A stretch of 48,366 nucleotides of DNA from Saprospirales bacterium (GCA_947459365.1 CANHDG010000003.1:1-48366); one strand, 5' to 3'; positions 1 through 8,806 are shown, numbered from the stretch's first letter. The notes: generated by a model from the letters alone, not told the origin. A program made the numbers and translations.

Positions 1-769
1 ACGTTGGGTTAGAGTATGGAGTAGCATCATCTGGTGTAGTACCATCAAATTCACCACCAGCATCTGCAATGTCATCGCGTTGGATAGAGAACCAGAATTG
101 TCCTTTACCTGTGTAAACCTCGTCCCAGTCGTAAGAATCATCCTCAGCAAAGGCAACCACCGCATGCTTCAAGTTCGGTGCACCTCCAAAAAATTCGATA
201 CCGTCGTCTGAGTTAGCATATACCTCTACATACTCCAAGGTTGTACCACTACCAACTCCACCTAATGTCAAACCATTCAATTCGTTACCAGAAGCAATCT
301 GACGACCACCGTGACGAATAGAAACATACTTCAAAACACCTGAGTTGTCTGTGTTATCATTTCCACCATATTGACCACGCACTTCAGTAGAAGGAATACC
401 TTCCACATTGACAAGTCCATTACCATTTTTCTGAGTAACACCTTTACCAAGAAGTACGATACCTCCCCAAAGAGCGTTGTCTTTTGGACCCAAATCAGTA
501 GGATCACTTACATCATCTTCCTCTGCAGTGAAGATAATTGGCTCTTGCTCTGTACCATTCGCAAAAATCTTTGCGCCACGAGCAACTACCAAGGCAGATG
601 GATTCCCAACGTCAGCACGAGGGGTGAATTTCACCACTGTACCGGCTTCAATTGTAAGTGTAGCACAGCTATCTACAAAAGTTAGACCGTCAACAATGTA
701 GGTTTTATCTTTTGTCCAGGTCACATTTTCGCAAGGGAGAATGCTAGCGTCGTTCACATTGACCACATT
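1..769 (-). repeat. Internal repeat unit B of the secreted protein (partial)
   Basis: Unit B starts at residue 468 and runs off the left edge. Comparing positions 1-180 with 1339-1518, I count 18 differences, about 90% identity, mostly at third codon positions. Around 661-720 versus 1999-2058 identity falls well below that, so the copies diverge unevenly. More copies may follow outside the window. Confidence 0.85.
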
Positions 770-2170
770 CGGTTGAGACAAGTCTACCAAATGACCGTTA
801 CGATCCAAAGCAGTCCATCCTTCTACCCAAAGCCCTGCGGCAAATGGAGGAAAGGCTCCTTTATAGTTAACTCCTGTGAAAAATGCATCTCCAGATGGGT
901 ATGCAGCCAAATCGCTGTTTACCGCAGTGTTACCCGCTGGACGTGGATCTAACAAACCATTCTGATCACGGCTGATAGATTGAATAGCAGGATCCGCAAT
1001 GAAGTTTTTATTATCATTCAAATGGGTAACCAAAGCAGCAGCGGTTACGTCTTCTGCAGCAGAACCTACGCGGATGATACCGGTTGCAGATGCATCCAAT
1101 GTTATGTTACTTCCTATCTGCCAAAATAAGTTATTCTGTAACTTTAACTCTCCAGCCAATAACTTGGCATAAGCATCGTTCACACCAGCTGCTTTATCCT
1201 GAACCTCTAGTCCTTTACCCTTTTGAGCCAACAAAATAGAGTTGGCAATTATACCCGCTGTTCCTGCGCGCAAGTTCCAACCAATTGGATTGGAAGCTGC
1301 CGCTCCAGGTCCAGAACCAATGTGCGTCCAATTGAACAGCTTTGGATTAGAGTAAGGCGTAGCATCATCTGGAGTAGTACCATCAAATTCACCACCTGCA
1401 TCCGCAACATCATCGCGCTGGATAGAAAACCAGAACTGTCCTTTACCTGTGTAAACCTCGTCCCAGTCGTAAGAATCATCCTCGGCAAAGGCGACCACCG
1501 CATATTTCAAGTTCGGAGCACCTCCAAAAAATTCAATTCCATCGTCAGAATTGGCATATACTTCAACGTATTCCAACGTTGTTCCACTTCCTACTGCACC
1601 TAATGTCAAGCCATTTAGTTCGTTACCAGAAGCAATCTGACGACCTCCGTGGCGAATAGAAACATATTTTAATACACCTGAATTATCTGCATTATCAGTA
1701 CCACCATAAATGCCCCGAGACTCGGAGGTTGGAATACCTTCAACATTTACCTCGCTGTTACCATTTTTTTGAGTCACCCCTTTACCCAATACTACCAGAC
1801 CACCCCAAAGCGCGTTGTCTTTTGGGCCCAAGTCAGTCGGATTGTTTACATCATCTTCCTCCGCAGTGAAAATAATAGGCTCCACCACCGTTCCGGTAGC
1901 AAAAATTTTCGCACCACGGCAAATAACCAATGCAGAAGGATTTCCAACGTCAGCACGAGGGGTAAACTTAACAACTGTACCCGCCTGAATATTTAAGGTG
2001 GCTCCCTCTTCTACGTACACCACGCCGTCGCAGAGATATACTTTGTCTTTCGTCCAGTTGACAGTCTGACCAGCTTGTATATCAGCGTCCGTGACGTTTA
2101 CAATTGTCTGGGCGCTTGCTTGAATGGCTAGTGCCCAAACAGCGACTAAGAATAGAAATAGTTTTTTCAT
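1..2170 (-). CDS. Large secreted repeat protein, T9SS-cargo-like (3' end outside window)
   Basis: The frame is open from an ATG at 2170 to the window edge, giving about 723 residues without a stop, so the gene is partial at its C terminus. Residues 1-21 form a clear signal peptide (MKKLFLFLVAVWALAIQASAQ region). The rest is two copies of a 446-residue unit, described separately. Each begins with a V-x-D-A-x-I segment and 'WTKDK', then 'GTVVKFTPRADVG', 'LWGG', 'GVLKYVSIRHGG', 'SDDGIEFFGG' and 'DDSYDWDEVYTGKGQ'. The short hydrophobic strands with Asn/Asp/Gly turns suggest a beta-helix or beta-sandwich surface protein. Proteins of this type in Bacteroidota are usually long, secreted and carry a C-terminal sorting domain, but that end is not visible here, so T9SS export is inference. 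Function is unknown. A weak -7-like GACCTTTG lies on the minus strand at 2239-2246. Confidence 0.8.
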   Translation of the reverse strand, partial: MKKLFLFLVAVWALAIQASAQTIVNVTDADIQAGQTVNWTKDKVYLCDGVVYVEEGATLNIQAGTVVKFTPRADVGNPSALVICRGAKIFATGTVVEPIIFTAEEDDVNNPTDLGPKDNALWGGLVVLGKGVTQKNGNSEVNVEGIPTSESRGIYGGTDNADNSGVLKYVSIRHGGRQIASGNELNGLTLGAVGSGTTLEYVEVYANSDDGIEFFGGAPNLKYAVVAFAEDDSYDWDEVYTGKGQFWFSIQRDDVADAGGEFDGTTPDDATPYSNPKLFNWTHIGSGPGAAASNPIGWNLRAGTAGIIANSILLAQKGKGLEVQDKAAGVNDAYAKLLAGELKLQNNLFWQIGSNITLDASATGIIRVGSAAEDVTAAALVTHLNDNKNFIADPAIQSISRDQNGLLDPRPAGNTAVNSDLAAYPSGDAFFTGVNYKGAFPPFAAGLWVEGWTALDRNGHLVDLSQPNVVNVNDASILPCENVTWTKDKTYIVDGLTFVDSCATLTIEAGTVVKFTPRADVGNPSALVVARGAKIFANGTEQEPIIFTAEEDDVSDPTDLGPKDNALWGGIVLLGKGVTQKNGNGLVNVEGIPSTEVRGQYGGNDNTDNSGVLKYVSIRHGGRQIASGNELNGLTLGGVGSGTTLEYVEVYANSDDGIEFFGGAPNLKHAVVAFAEDDSYDWDEVYTGKGQFWFSIQRDDIADAGGEFDGTTPDDATPYSNPT
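770..2107 (-). repeat. Internal repeat unit A of the secreted protein (446 codons)
   Basis: Unit A covers residues 22-467 of the protein. It aligns without gaps to the following unit at a fixed offset of 1338 nt. The similarity is strongest over its first two thirds, which contain the Asp-rich motifs. The last third, ending before 'VVNVNDASI', is richer in Ala/Gly and has no partner inside this window. Confidence 0.85.
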
Positions 2171-2472
2171 GATAAGGTGATTTTATTTTTTTGCATCCAA
2201 TAATGCAACGAACACGTCTGCTCCTTGCGATTGTGCCGCAAAGGTCAGGCGGGTATCACCCGAGCCACGAAAAAAGCCGTTTAAGTTAATGTTAAGTTTG
2301 AAATCGAATACGCAGCAGTTTTCCTGCGTTGAGCGTTCCGAGTACCCGCAAGGGGCTGCCATCTTTACTCAATAGCAACACCCGCCAAGGTAGAAACCTA
2401 GCTTTTTCAGCCGCTTTGAATAGCAAAAAGGCAAGCTTTTACACGCCCTCTCCCATAATAGAGATCAAATTA
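2171..2472. other. Intergenic region, about 300 bp, no convincing gene
   Basis: This is the gap between the end of the saccharopine-dehydrogenase-like gene and the start of the secreted repeat protein. It holds a small inverted repeat TTGCAT/ATGCAA (2191-2196/2203-2208), a CGGGT/ACCCG hairpin (2250-2254/2258-2262), and a minus-strand GACCTTTG (2239-2246) that differs by one base from the -7 consensus. A 48-codon minus frame with no ATG (2292-2438) ends in hydrophobic and Arg-rich residues. I do not call it a gene. Confidence 0.5.
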
Positions 2473-3612
2473 CTAAATCGAGAAGAATATTCCAGCCCGC
2501 TGGAGTCGATCCTTCAAAACAGATCCAAATGCTTCTACAGGTGTAAGAACACCAAATGGGAGTGTGGAAGCATTGTCCCGTTCCACCATCGTAAATGCTG
2601 CCTCTGAGAACATCTTAGCCGTCTCGTTGTACCCAGGATCCCCTCCAGAAATAACCGTTCGGACAGCCTTGTCCCCACTCTCGCCTATGCAGACTACTTC
2701 AAAGCGAGAGCGTAATCGCATGGCCTCGTCTGGCCCAGTACCTGGAGGTGCTTGCCGAAATAACCAGGCTCGAAAAAACGAAAAACGAACCAGTAACATC
2801 GTCAACAAGACAGGAAGTACCGTCTTAACCACTTTCCAAAGCGATGACCGAAGAAAAAACTGTCCATAAGCAACTGCCTCACCATAGTCGTTCGGAAGTC
2901 GGTAGGCACTTCGCTTGACAATATGCGGATCTACAACAGGCATTGGGATTGCCCAAGCCTTCAGCTCTTTCTGATAATGTATTTTTAGGGGAACCCGAGG
3001 CGTGCTTGGATGACGAGGTAATTTTACCTTCACCGAACGTTGTTGCGTCTCCATATACAATGCGTGAATAGCCGTAGTAAAGGTTCCGCCCGAAAAACTC
3101 GCATTCGTCCTTATATAACCACGTAACGACTTTGGCTCCTCTAATGGAAGCTGCTTTGCTGTCAACCAGGCTACGTAATCTGCTGGAATACTATCAAACC
3201 CACAACAGTTAACAATACAAATACCCTTCTCTTCGGCAGCCTTCCCGTACGTTAAAAATATATCCGCAACAAAGGAGGGTTCTCCCGTTATATCCAAGTA
3301 ATGGGCTCCTTGCTCAACGCAGGCTTTCACAACCCCCTTGCCGTACCAGTTAAATGGACCAACCGCATTCATAACCACGCGTGTCTGAGCAGCCATCTGT
3401 TCCAAACTCTCCGGATTATCCACATCCGCTACTACTACGTCGGGCTGTTGTCCAACTAAAGAGGCTTTCAGCTGTTCCAATTTCTGACGGTTCCTACCCG
3501 CAATAGCCCATTGAATACCTTCCGACGCTGCCCGATCTGCTAAATAAGCAGCAATTAACTGCCCAGTAAATCCACTAGCACCAAATAATAAAATGTCGTA
3601 CTTCCGTTCCAT
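2473..3612 (-). CDS. Saccharopine dehydrogenase-like / trans-acting enoyl reductase family protein
   Basis: The 379-residue protein begins with a Rossmann nucleotide-binding loop GASGFTG at residues 11-17. 'AGRNRQKLEQL' follows, then 'VVMNAVGPFNWYGKGVVKAC' with the 'YLDITGE' and 'CCGFDSIPAD' motifs typical of the SCCPDH / mycobacterial trans-acting enoyl reductase branch. That branch is distinct from true lysine-pathway saccharopine dehydrogenase. Length fits the family. The protein probably reduces an acyl or lipid-linked substrate with NAD(P)H, but the substrate cannot be read from sequence. The ATG at 3612 lies 3 nt after the glycosyltransferase stop, so the two are almost certainly co-transcribed. 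That pairing hints at a glycolipid or envelope lipid role, which is inference. Confidence 0.8.
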   Translation of the reverse strand: MERKYDILLFGASGFTGQLIAAYLADRAASEGIQWAIAGRNRQKLEQLKASLVGQQPDVVVADVDNPESLEQMAAQTRVVMNAVGPFNWYGKGVVKACVEQGAHYLDITGEPSFVADIFLTYGKAAEEKGICIVNCCGFDSIPADYVAWLTAKQLPLEEPKSLRGYIRTNASFSGGTFTTAIHALYMETQQRSVKVKLPRHPSTPRVPLKIHYQKELKAWAIPMPVVDPHIVKRSAYRLPNDYGEAVAYGQFFLRSSLWKVVKTVLPVLLTMLLVRFSFFRAWLFRQAPPGTGPDEAMRLRSRFEVVCIGESGDKAVRTVISGGDPGYNETAKMFSEAAFTMVERDNASTLPFGVLTPVEAFGSVLKDRLQRAGIFFSI

Positions 3613-3615
3613 ATC

Positions 3616-4743
3616 TTATTTTTTTCCTGTTTCTAAAATAACAGCAAGCGTCTGCTCCGCTGCCAGATCCCAGCTAAATTGTTGCCGTTGTATTCTCCCA
3701 CGTCCCACAAGCGCTGCTCTCTTATCCGGTTGGCTCCAAAGCTCTATCATACATCCCAATAAACTCTCTATCTGATAGGGATCCATCATTAAAGCAGCGT
3801 CCCCAGCTACCTCGGGCATCGCCGTGGTATTGGAAGTAATTACAGGGATGTCACAATACATCGCCTCCAAAATGGGCAAACCAAACCCCTCGCTGATAGA
3901 AGGATAAACCAATGCCAACGCAGAAGCCATCAACGCTGCAAGATCGGAATCTTCTACATACCCCAATAAAAAAATATCAGAACGCCAAGGCGATTGCTCC
4001 AGCGCCTCCTGAACTGGTCCTGTCTTCCAAGCATACCGGCCAGCTAAGACAAGCTGAACATCAGCCCCCGTCTCCTCCTTAAAACGGTTAAATGCCCTAA
4101 TTAAAAAAGGTATATTCTTTCGAGGATGAATTGCTCCAGTATAAAAAAAATAAGGTTTCCCACCTGTATACTTCAGCCTAACTTGGTGCTGTTCTCTTTC
4201 TTCTAAAGGACAAAATAACTCCCTACACCCATTATAAACTACTTTTATCTTTTCTGGCCTTACTCCTGTGGTCTCCACAATGCTCTCCTTCGTGTATTGC
4301 GAAACTGTTAGAACCCGCTCTGCTCGATGAATAAATTTCGGAAGGAAATGTTGGTAATATACCCTATGCTCCCACTTCAATTGATCCGGCATCTGCAACG
4401 GAATTACATCGTGAACTGTCAGTACTGTTGGTACAGTACTCCTCAAACTAAGCAATGAATCCGGAGAAAAAAAGACATCCGCCTTCCATTTTTTTAAGAC
4501 CCTTGGAATCGCCCACTCAAACCATAGATAAAACAAAATAGGATGCCGTGCAGGAGGATATACCACAACCGGAGTAATGTTTGGGGCATATACAAATCGC
4601 TGATCGTAGGGCCGATCAAAAAGAAATAAAAACGAATGCTCCGGGTGCAACCGCGCCATCCGATTCACCAATTCATGGGTGTACCATCCAAATCCTTCCA
4701 ACTTGTTGGGAAGTAAAAACCGTGTATTGATCGCTATTCTCAA
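3616..4743 (-). CDS. Glycosyltransferase family 4 (GT-B fold)
   Basis: This is a 375-residue retaining GT-B glycosyltransferase. The N-terminal half has 'INTRFLLPNKLEGFGWYTHEL' and 'DVFFSPDSLLSL', then 'VLTVHDVIP' and 'AERVLTVSQYTKE'. The C-terminal half has 'YFFYTGAIHPRKNIPFLIRAF' and the E-x7-E nucleotide-sugar motif 'SEGFGLPILE' (E285 and E293). There is no suitable ATG. A TTG at 4743 gives MRIAINTRFLL, the usual start of the family; a more upstream TTG at 4764 would add seven residues. The donor and acceptor are unknown. It heads a two-gene operon with the reductase at 2473-3612 and is divergent from the nucleoid protein gene. Likely role: transfer of a sugar to an envelope glycolipid or polysaccharide. 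Confidence 0.88.
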   Translation of the reverse strand: MRIAINTRFLLPNKLEGFGWYTHELVNRMARLHPEHSFLFLFDRPYDQRFVYAPNITPVVVYPPARHPILFYLWFEWAIPRVLKKWKADVFFSPDSLLSLRSTVPTVLTVHDVIPLQMPDQLKWEHRVYYQHFLPKFIHRAERVLTVSQYTKESIVETTGVRPEKIKVVYNGCRELFCPLEEREQHQVRLKYTGGKPYFFYTGAIHPRKNIPFLIRAFNRFKEETGADVQLVLAGRYAWKTGPVQEALEQSPWRSDIFLLGYVEDSDLAALMASALALVYPSISEGFGLPILEAMYCDIPVITSNTTAMPEVAGDAALMMDPYQIESLLGCMIELWSQPDKRAALVGRGRIQRQQFSWDLAAEQTLAVILETGKK

Positions 4744-4793
4744 AATCAGTATAAGTTGTGCCAAAAAGCCCCTACCGTAAGAAGGGTTTGATG

Positions 4794-4801
4794 TACTTTT
4801 G
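4794..4801 (+). promoter_or_regulatory. -7 element of the nucleoid-associated protein gene
   Basis: TACTTTTG matches the Bacteroidota -7 consensus TAnnTTTG. The implied start site near 4806 leaves a leader of about 15 nt before the ATG at 4822. I see no good -33 TTTG at the expected 19-nt spacing. Confidence 0.5.
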
Positions 4802-4821
4802 TAACTGCAAAAATCTAAAAT

Positions 4822-5874
4822 ATGCTCGATATTTCATCCGCTCATTTGCGACGCCTCGCTACCGCATGGGTAGGAAACAAAAACCGGTATGAGGGCGTTG
4901 GCATCCCCAAACAAACACTTACCCCTTTGCACGAGGTCGCACAGGAACTCCTCACAGGAGCATTCCTAAAGCCCTTTGAAAAAAGTGAAGAGTTTTTTTA
5001 CTTCCACCACGAAGAAGATGTAAGCCACCACCCTGTTTTCCAAAGCTGCCTAACCATCTTCTCCAACCCAGAGTCCCTAGCGGATCAATTGCCCATCCTC
5101 GCTCAAAGGCTCTATGAACAATCAGAACTCCCCAAAGTAAAAGGAGGTGAATTTTTCGTGGCATATTTCGATGATATCCTGCTACAAAACGAAAACGTCC
5201 AGGCCATCGCTTTAGTCAAAATCCAAACCAAAGACCCTTTCCTGAAAGTAGAACGAAAAGACGAAGCCTTTCTAATCAATGTTCTGGAAGGAATTCCAAC
5301 CGCTAAACTAGAAACAGCTGCCCTAATCTTTAATGTAGATGAGTCAGAGGGCTACCGTATCTGCGCTATAGATACCGTATCAAAAAAAGACGAACGCTCT
5401 TTCTGGAAGGATGAGTTCCTGCGCCTGCGACCAATCGAAGACAACTACTTCAATACTCGACATTATATAGCCCTATCAGGTGAGTTTATTAACGACAAAC
5501 TTCCTCACCAATTTGGACTAGATCGAGCTGACCAACTGGACACACTCTACCGCTCAGGCCTCTACTTCAAAGAAAATGAAGAATTTGAGTTCGATGATTA
5601 CGCGAAAACGCTCTTCCCTGAGGAAGAACAACAAGAAGCTTTTAAAGCATTTAGAGATACCTACTCTACCGCTTATGCAGTCCCCCTTGAAGAAAAATTC
5701 GACATCAGTAACCAAGCGGTAAAAAAAGAGTTTAAAGTGCTCAAAAGCGTGATCAAATTGGATAAAAACTTCCACATCTATGTGCACGGCCGAAGAGATC
5801 TCATCGAGCGGGGCTTCGACGAGGAAAAAGGTAAAAAGTACTATAAAGTGTACTTTGATGAAGAAGCACTCTAA
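4822..5874 (+). CDS. Nucleoid-associated protein, NdpA/YejK family
   Basis: The 350-residue cytoplasmic protein resembles the 37-kDa nucleoid-associated proteins (YejK/NdpA, PF04245). It starts 'MLDISSAHLRRLATAWVGNK', has a central 'GGEFFVAYFDDI...ALVKIQTKDPFL' segment, and ends in a charged 'FHIYVHGRRDLIERGFDEEKGKKYYKVYFDEEA' tail. It has no signal peptide or membrane segment. Members bind DNA in the nucleoid, and their precise role in Bacteroidota is not established. It is transcribed alone, divergent from the glycosyltransferase operon, with a short leader behind a TACTTTTG box. A strong hairpin terminator follows at 5901-5929. The family assignment is by overall recognition rather than a catalytic motif. 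Confidence 0.75.
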   Translation: MLDISSAHLRRLATAWVGNKNRYEGVGIPKQTLTPLHEVAQELLTGAFLKPFEKSEEFFYFHHEEDVSHHPVFQSCLTIFSNPESLADQLPILAQRLYEQSELPKVKGGEFFVAYFDDILLQNENVQAIALVKIQTKDPFLKVERKDEAFLINVLEGIPTAKLETAALIFNVDESEGYRICAIDTVSKKDERSFWKDEFLRLRPIEDNYFNTRHYIALSGEFINDKLPHQFGLDRADQLDTLYRSGLYFKENEEFEFDDYAKTLFPEEEQQEAFKAFRDTYSTAYAVPLEEKFDISNQAVKKEFKVLKSVIKLDKNFHIYVHGRRDLIERGFDEEKGKKYYKVYFDEEAL

Positions 5875-5900
5875 CTCAAAGTTATACCTAATACATAAAA

Positions 5901-5929
5901 AGGGCCGGCAACTTCAGGTTGCCGGCCCT
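5901..5929. terminator. Bidirectional terminator between convergent genes
   Basis: A perfect 12-bp stem, AGGGCCGGCAAC (5901-5912) with GTTGCCGGCCCT (5918-5929), encloses a 5-nt loop. A-rich sequence precedes it and T-rich sequence follows. It can serve both the NdpA gene (+) and HMG-CoA synthase (-). Confidence 0.9.
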
Positions 5930-5953
5930 TTCGCTTGTTTTTATAATTATTCC

Positions 5954-7351
5954 CTAATTTCCAAATTCTGAATAATACCTCGCACCTAATGTAACACCCT
6001 CCACCCCAACTCGATCTAATTTCCACCGGCCTGCCTCCGGAGCATGCGGCTCAACCCGGCAGCCCTTATGCAACGCTTCATAACAATCATAGGAAATAGA
6101 CCTCCTGTTAGCTAATTTCTGGAATACGTGAAATTGACTTACCGCAGTCTTCCACTCACGTCCAATAACTGCCTCAAAAACTTTGGCCTTTGAACCAGAA
6201 CCATAAGCTACAAAACCTATTCTTTTACCGCTTAACTCTACTCCATCTTGAAAATCAGCCTCCAATGTACTCATCAATGCCAAAAAAATAGAAGCGGTGT
6301 ACAAATTTCCCATTTCACTACTGGCACGCTGAGCCTTCTCCAATTTTTCCTGAACAAATCGCTGATAAGAGGACGACTCGCTGATCGCTTTATTGAAAGC
6401 AGCTTGTGCCTTCAGAAACAACTTCTCCTCCTCAAACTGACTCCGATCGGGCACATCCAACTTTAATTGCTTTAAATCGGATGTAAACACGCCCTTATCC
6501 TTACGCTCTTGGATATACTGCTCAACATACATCCTTTTTGCATGAAAAGAGTAGGGTAAATGAAAAATCATTCGAGCCCACCGCTCACTCATCGCCTTAT
6601 ACTGATCAGCTTTAAATAAACCCGACTGAACAGCAAGTTCCCGGAAATGAGTCAAGGCCTCCATCATCCTATTCTGATAACACTGATTGGAATACTGCCC
6701 ATCAAAAATAGGAGTCTCCGAGAACCGCTCCCTACGAGGCTTAAAAAAATCATGTACACTCTCCGACGCCACCCCTACCAAAGGCCTTATTTTTAATATT
6801 CTTGGATTGTGCCGAATTAAAATGGCAATCGCCCCAGCCCCTTGTGTATACTCACCAGTGGACTCTAATTCATACTTCGCAATATCAGCGGCCACTACAA
6901 TTCCTATCCGATCTTTCTGTTGTTGAACCCAATCAATAGTCCCGAGCAACGCATCCGTCGCACCTATGCAAGCAAAAGTCATATCCAACATGTCACAATG
7001 CCTAAAGCAGTCCGCTCCATACCTTGCCTTTAAACGGTCTTGAACCATCCCAACTGCATAGGTTGCGGTCGGCTTCGCCATGTCTAGTGCACTTTCGGTG
7101 CCAAGCCAAACCCTTCCGATTTTCCTAGGATCGATCTTATTTCGATCAATTAACTCAAAAATCGCCTCTGCCGCCATTGTAGCAGTATCTTCGTGAACAT
7201 CCGGAATCGCCATCTTATGTAAACCTAAGCCATCCCGTAATTTTTCATAAGAAATCTGTCGCTTTTCGGCCAGCGCTCTAATATCCAAATACAATTTGGG
7301 CGCATACAACGCCATGTCATCAATGCCAACAGCAGGTAAGCGAAGTGCCAT
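5954..7351 (-). CDS. Hydroxymethylglutaryl-CoA synthase
   Basis: This thiolase-fold enzyme of 465 residues condenses acetyl-CoA and acetoacetyl-CoA to HMG-CoA, the committing step of the mevalonate route to isoprenoids. The catalytic triad can be placed: Glu86 in 'GTESALD', the acyl-accepting Cys128 in 'FACIGATDALLG', and His264 in 'IFHLPYSFHAK'. The motif 'STGEYTQGAGAIAILI' (164-179) is also characteristic. The start 'MALRLPAVGIDDMALYAPKLYLD' fits the family. It stands alone, with no other mevalonate gene adjacent. A PksG-type polyketide beta-branching synthase is an alternative, but no polyketide genes are nearby. The precursors presumably feed the carotenoid enzymes encoded 30-35 kb away in this window. 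Confidence 0.88.
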   Translation of the reverse strand: MALRLPAVGIDDMALYAPKLYLDIRALAEKRQISYEKLRDGLGLHKMAIPDVHEDTATMAAEAIFELIDRNKIDPRKIGRVWLGTESALDMAKPTATYAVGMVQDRLKARYGADCFRHCDMLDMTFACIGATDALLGTIDWVQQQKDRIGIVVAADIAKYELESTGEYTQGAGAIAILIRHNPRILKIRPLVGVASESVHDFFKPRRERFSETPIFDGQYSNQCYQNRMMEALTHFRELAVQSGLFKADQYKAMSERWARMIFHLPYSFHAKRMYVEQYIQERKDKGVFTSDLKQLKLDVPDRSQFEEEKLFLKAQAAFNKAISESSSYQRFVQEKLEKAQRASSEMGNLYTASIFLALMSTLEADFQDGVELSGKRIGFVAYGSGSKAKVFEAVIGREWKTAVSQFHVFQKLANRRSISYDCYEALHKGCRVEPHAPEAGRWKLDRVGVEGVTLGARYYSEFGN

Positions 7352-7460
7352 TTAACAGTTTTTTATGCCGCGAAAATGCAGCGTGAATAAAATAGGCAAG
7401 GGCTCGGAAAATTCATTTAAAGGAAAAAATCCACATGCGAAACTTGTGGTGGAAAAACGC

Positions 7461-7492
7461 ATGCCTCTGTGTTCTAAAAACGACAGAGGCAT
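7461..7492 (-). terminator. Terminator of the DUF3078-like gene
   Basis: A 10-bp stem, ATGCCTCTGT (7461-7470) with ACAGAGGCAT (7483-7492), encloses a 12-nt loop. On the minus strand GC and a TTTTT run follow the stem. It lies 80 nt past the stop of the gene at 7573 and upstream of HMG-CoA synthase. Confidence 0.7.
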
Positions 7493-7572
7493 TTAAAACG
7501 CTGTTATATAAGAAATGTTCAATCTTATCGATAACCCCGTAATAAAGGGCAACAACCTCAATCAGCTACCCA

Positions 7573-8619
7573 TTAAAAAATTCGACTATACTTCAACAAA
7601 AAAGCACCTGTGATGGAGGCCGCAGGGGCTAATTCATCTGCACTCACTAAATTAGTGTTGGTAGCCTTTGTCTCCCCAAATACACCGTTCCCATTTCGAT
7701 CAATCTGTACCTTCATGTCGTGATCATAAAAAAGCTCACCCAATAATCCCAATGATAATCCCTTGAAGATCTGAATATCAATTGTATTATTCCACAATAC
7801 ATCCACATTCGTAGGCTCTTTTAAATAATTGGAGTAAAGCCCCAAGCGACTGTTGATTGATAATTTATCTTTGAAAAATTTGTTGTTATATCCAACCTTC
7901 AACTCCGAACCAATACCCAGAAAATAGTTCGAACCGGGCTCATTCCCATGAATTGTCAACAATGCAATTCGATCATCCGGAACATTAATAAATCGTACCC
8001 CCGCAGGTGAGTAAAAAAAAGATAAATGCTTGCTCGGGTTGTAGGCTAAACCAGGCGCCACCGTCAACGTCAAGGGATTTAAAAAACGAGCTGTAGATTT
8101 TTCCCCATCATTAATCGGCTGCAACGTATTACCCGGATAAGTGGGCAACACAAACGTTTGTGCCAACATGTCTACTGCAGCAAAAATTTTACTTCCAATG
8201 ATAGCATATCCAAACCTGGAGTTCAATCGAAGCACATCCAAGTTCTTCAAAAAATCACTACGATATTGTGTGCTGGTTACTCCGTTGACCGTCTGCGTGT
8301 TCACCACCTGCGTGCGCTGCGCAGCTAATTGTAGATTCAAGTCATTCGACCAAAACACCTTGCCTCGCTTGTAATCTGCAAAAACCCTGCCCAAGCCACC
8401 AATACCAAACCGGTTGCCACCCGCACCAACCTTTGGGTTAAACATACCCATCCCGGACAAATCCAGACCAAAACTTGCACCAGTAGTCCAACCAGTATCC
8501 GCCTTCGCCGCTGCATCCTTTGCTGCTAATACCTTACGCTCAATCTCAGACTGACCATTCACCGATAAAAAGCCTAGCAAGAAGGCAATAACATAAAAGG
8601 TTCGATTCATTTTACTCAT
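7573..8619 (-). CDS. DUF3078-like outer-membrane-associated protein
   Basis: The 348-residue protein has an N-terminal signal peptide ('MNRTFYVIAFLLGFLSVNGQ'). It then has alternating-hydrophobicity segments with aromatic ends: 'GWTTGASFGLDLSG', 'FGIGGLGRVFADYKRGKVFWSNDLNLQL', 'VGYNNKFFKDKLSINSRLGLYSNY'. It ends in 'LKYSRIF', whose terminal aromatic residue is the usual signature of an outer-membrane beta-barrel. The Gly/Trp pattern at the start resembles DUF3078 proteins of Bacteroidota, which have no established function. Two ATGs are possible, at 8619 and 8610; the second gives the tidier signal peptide. A calcium-like loop 'DRNGNGVFGE' occurs near residue 310. It is a single gene with its own terminator at 7461-7492. 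Confidence 0.65.
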   Translation of the reverse strand: MSKMNRTFYVIAFLLGFLSVNGQSEIERKVLAAKDAAAKADTGWTTGASFGLDLSGMGMFNPKVGAGGNRFGIGGLGRVFADYKRGKVFWSNDLNLQLAAQRTQVVNTQTVNGVTSTQYRSDFLKNLDVLRLNSRFGYAIIGSKIFAAVDMLAQTFVLPTYPGNTLQPINDGEKSTARFLNPLTLTVAPGLAYNPSKHLSFFYSPAGVRFINVPDDRIALLTIHGNEPGSNYFLGIGSELKVGYNNKFFKDKLSINSRLGLYSNYLKEPTNVDVLWNNTIDIQIFKGLSLGLLGELFYDHDMKVQIDRNGNGVFGETKATNTNLVSADELAPAASITGAFLLKYSRIF

Positions 8620-8806
8620 AACTAGATTGTTTACAATTTATGAAAAATAGAAGAAAGTGACTCAAATAGACGATTTTTTTCCGAATCTGAACGGAATTTA
8701 ACAGAGATATATGCATTTTTGCAAAAGTATCAACCAACCTTTGCACCTTTGGAAGTCCATACCCAACCAATTATTTTTTCCTTCCAAGCAAAATAAACAT
8801 TGTGAT

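Noticed and set aside
371-1996. Plus-strand frames antisense to the repeat protein
   Set aside because: They occur at matching places in both repeat copies because the DNA is duplicated, and lie opposite a clear coding frame with a signal peptide.
2329-2607. 92-codon plus frame at the end of the saccharopine-dehydrogenase-like gene
   Set aside because: It overlaps the 3' end of a well-supported gene on the other strand and its product shows no recognisable motif.
4744-4764. TTG at 4764 as the glycosyltransferase start
   Set aside because: The TTG at 4743 gives the family-typical MRIAINTRFLL; the extra seven residues have no support.
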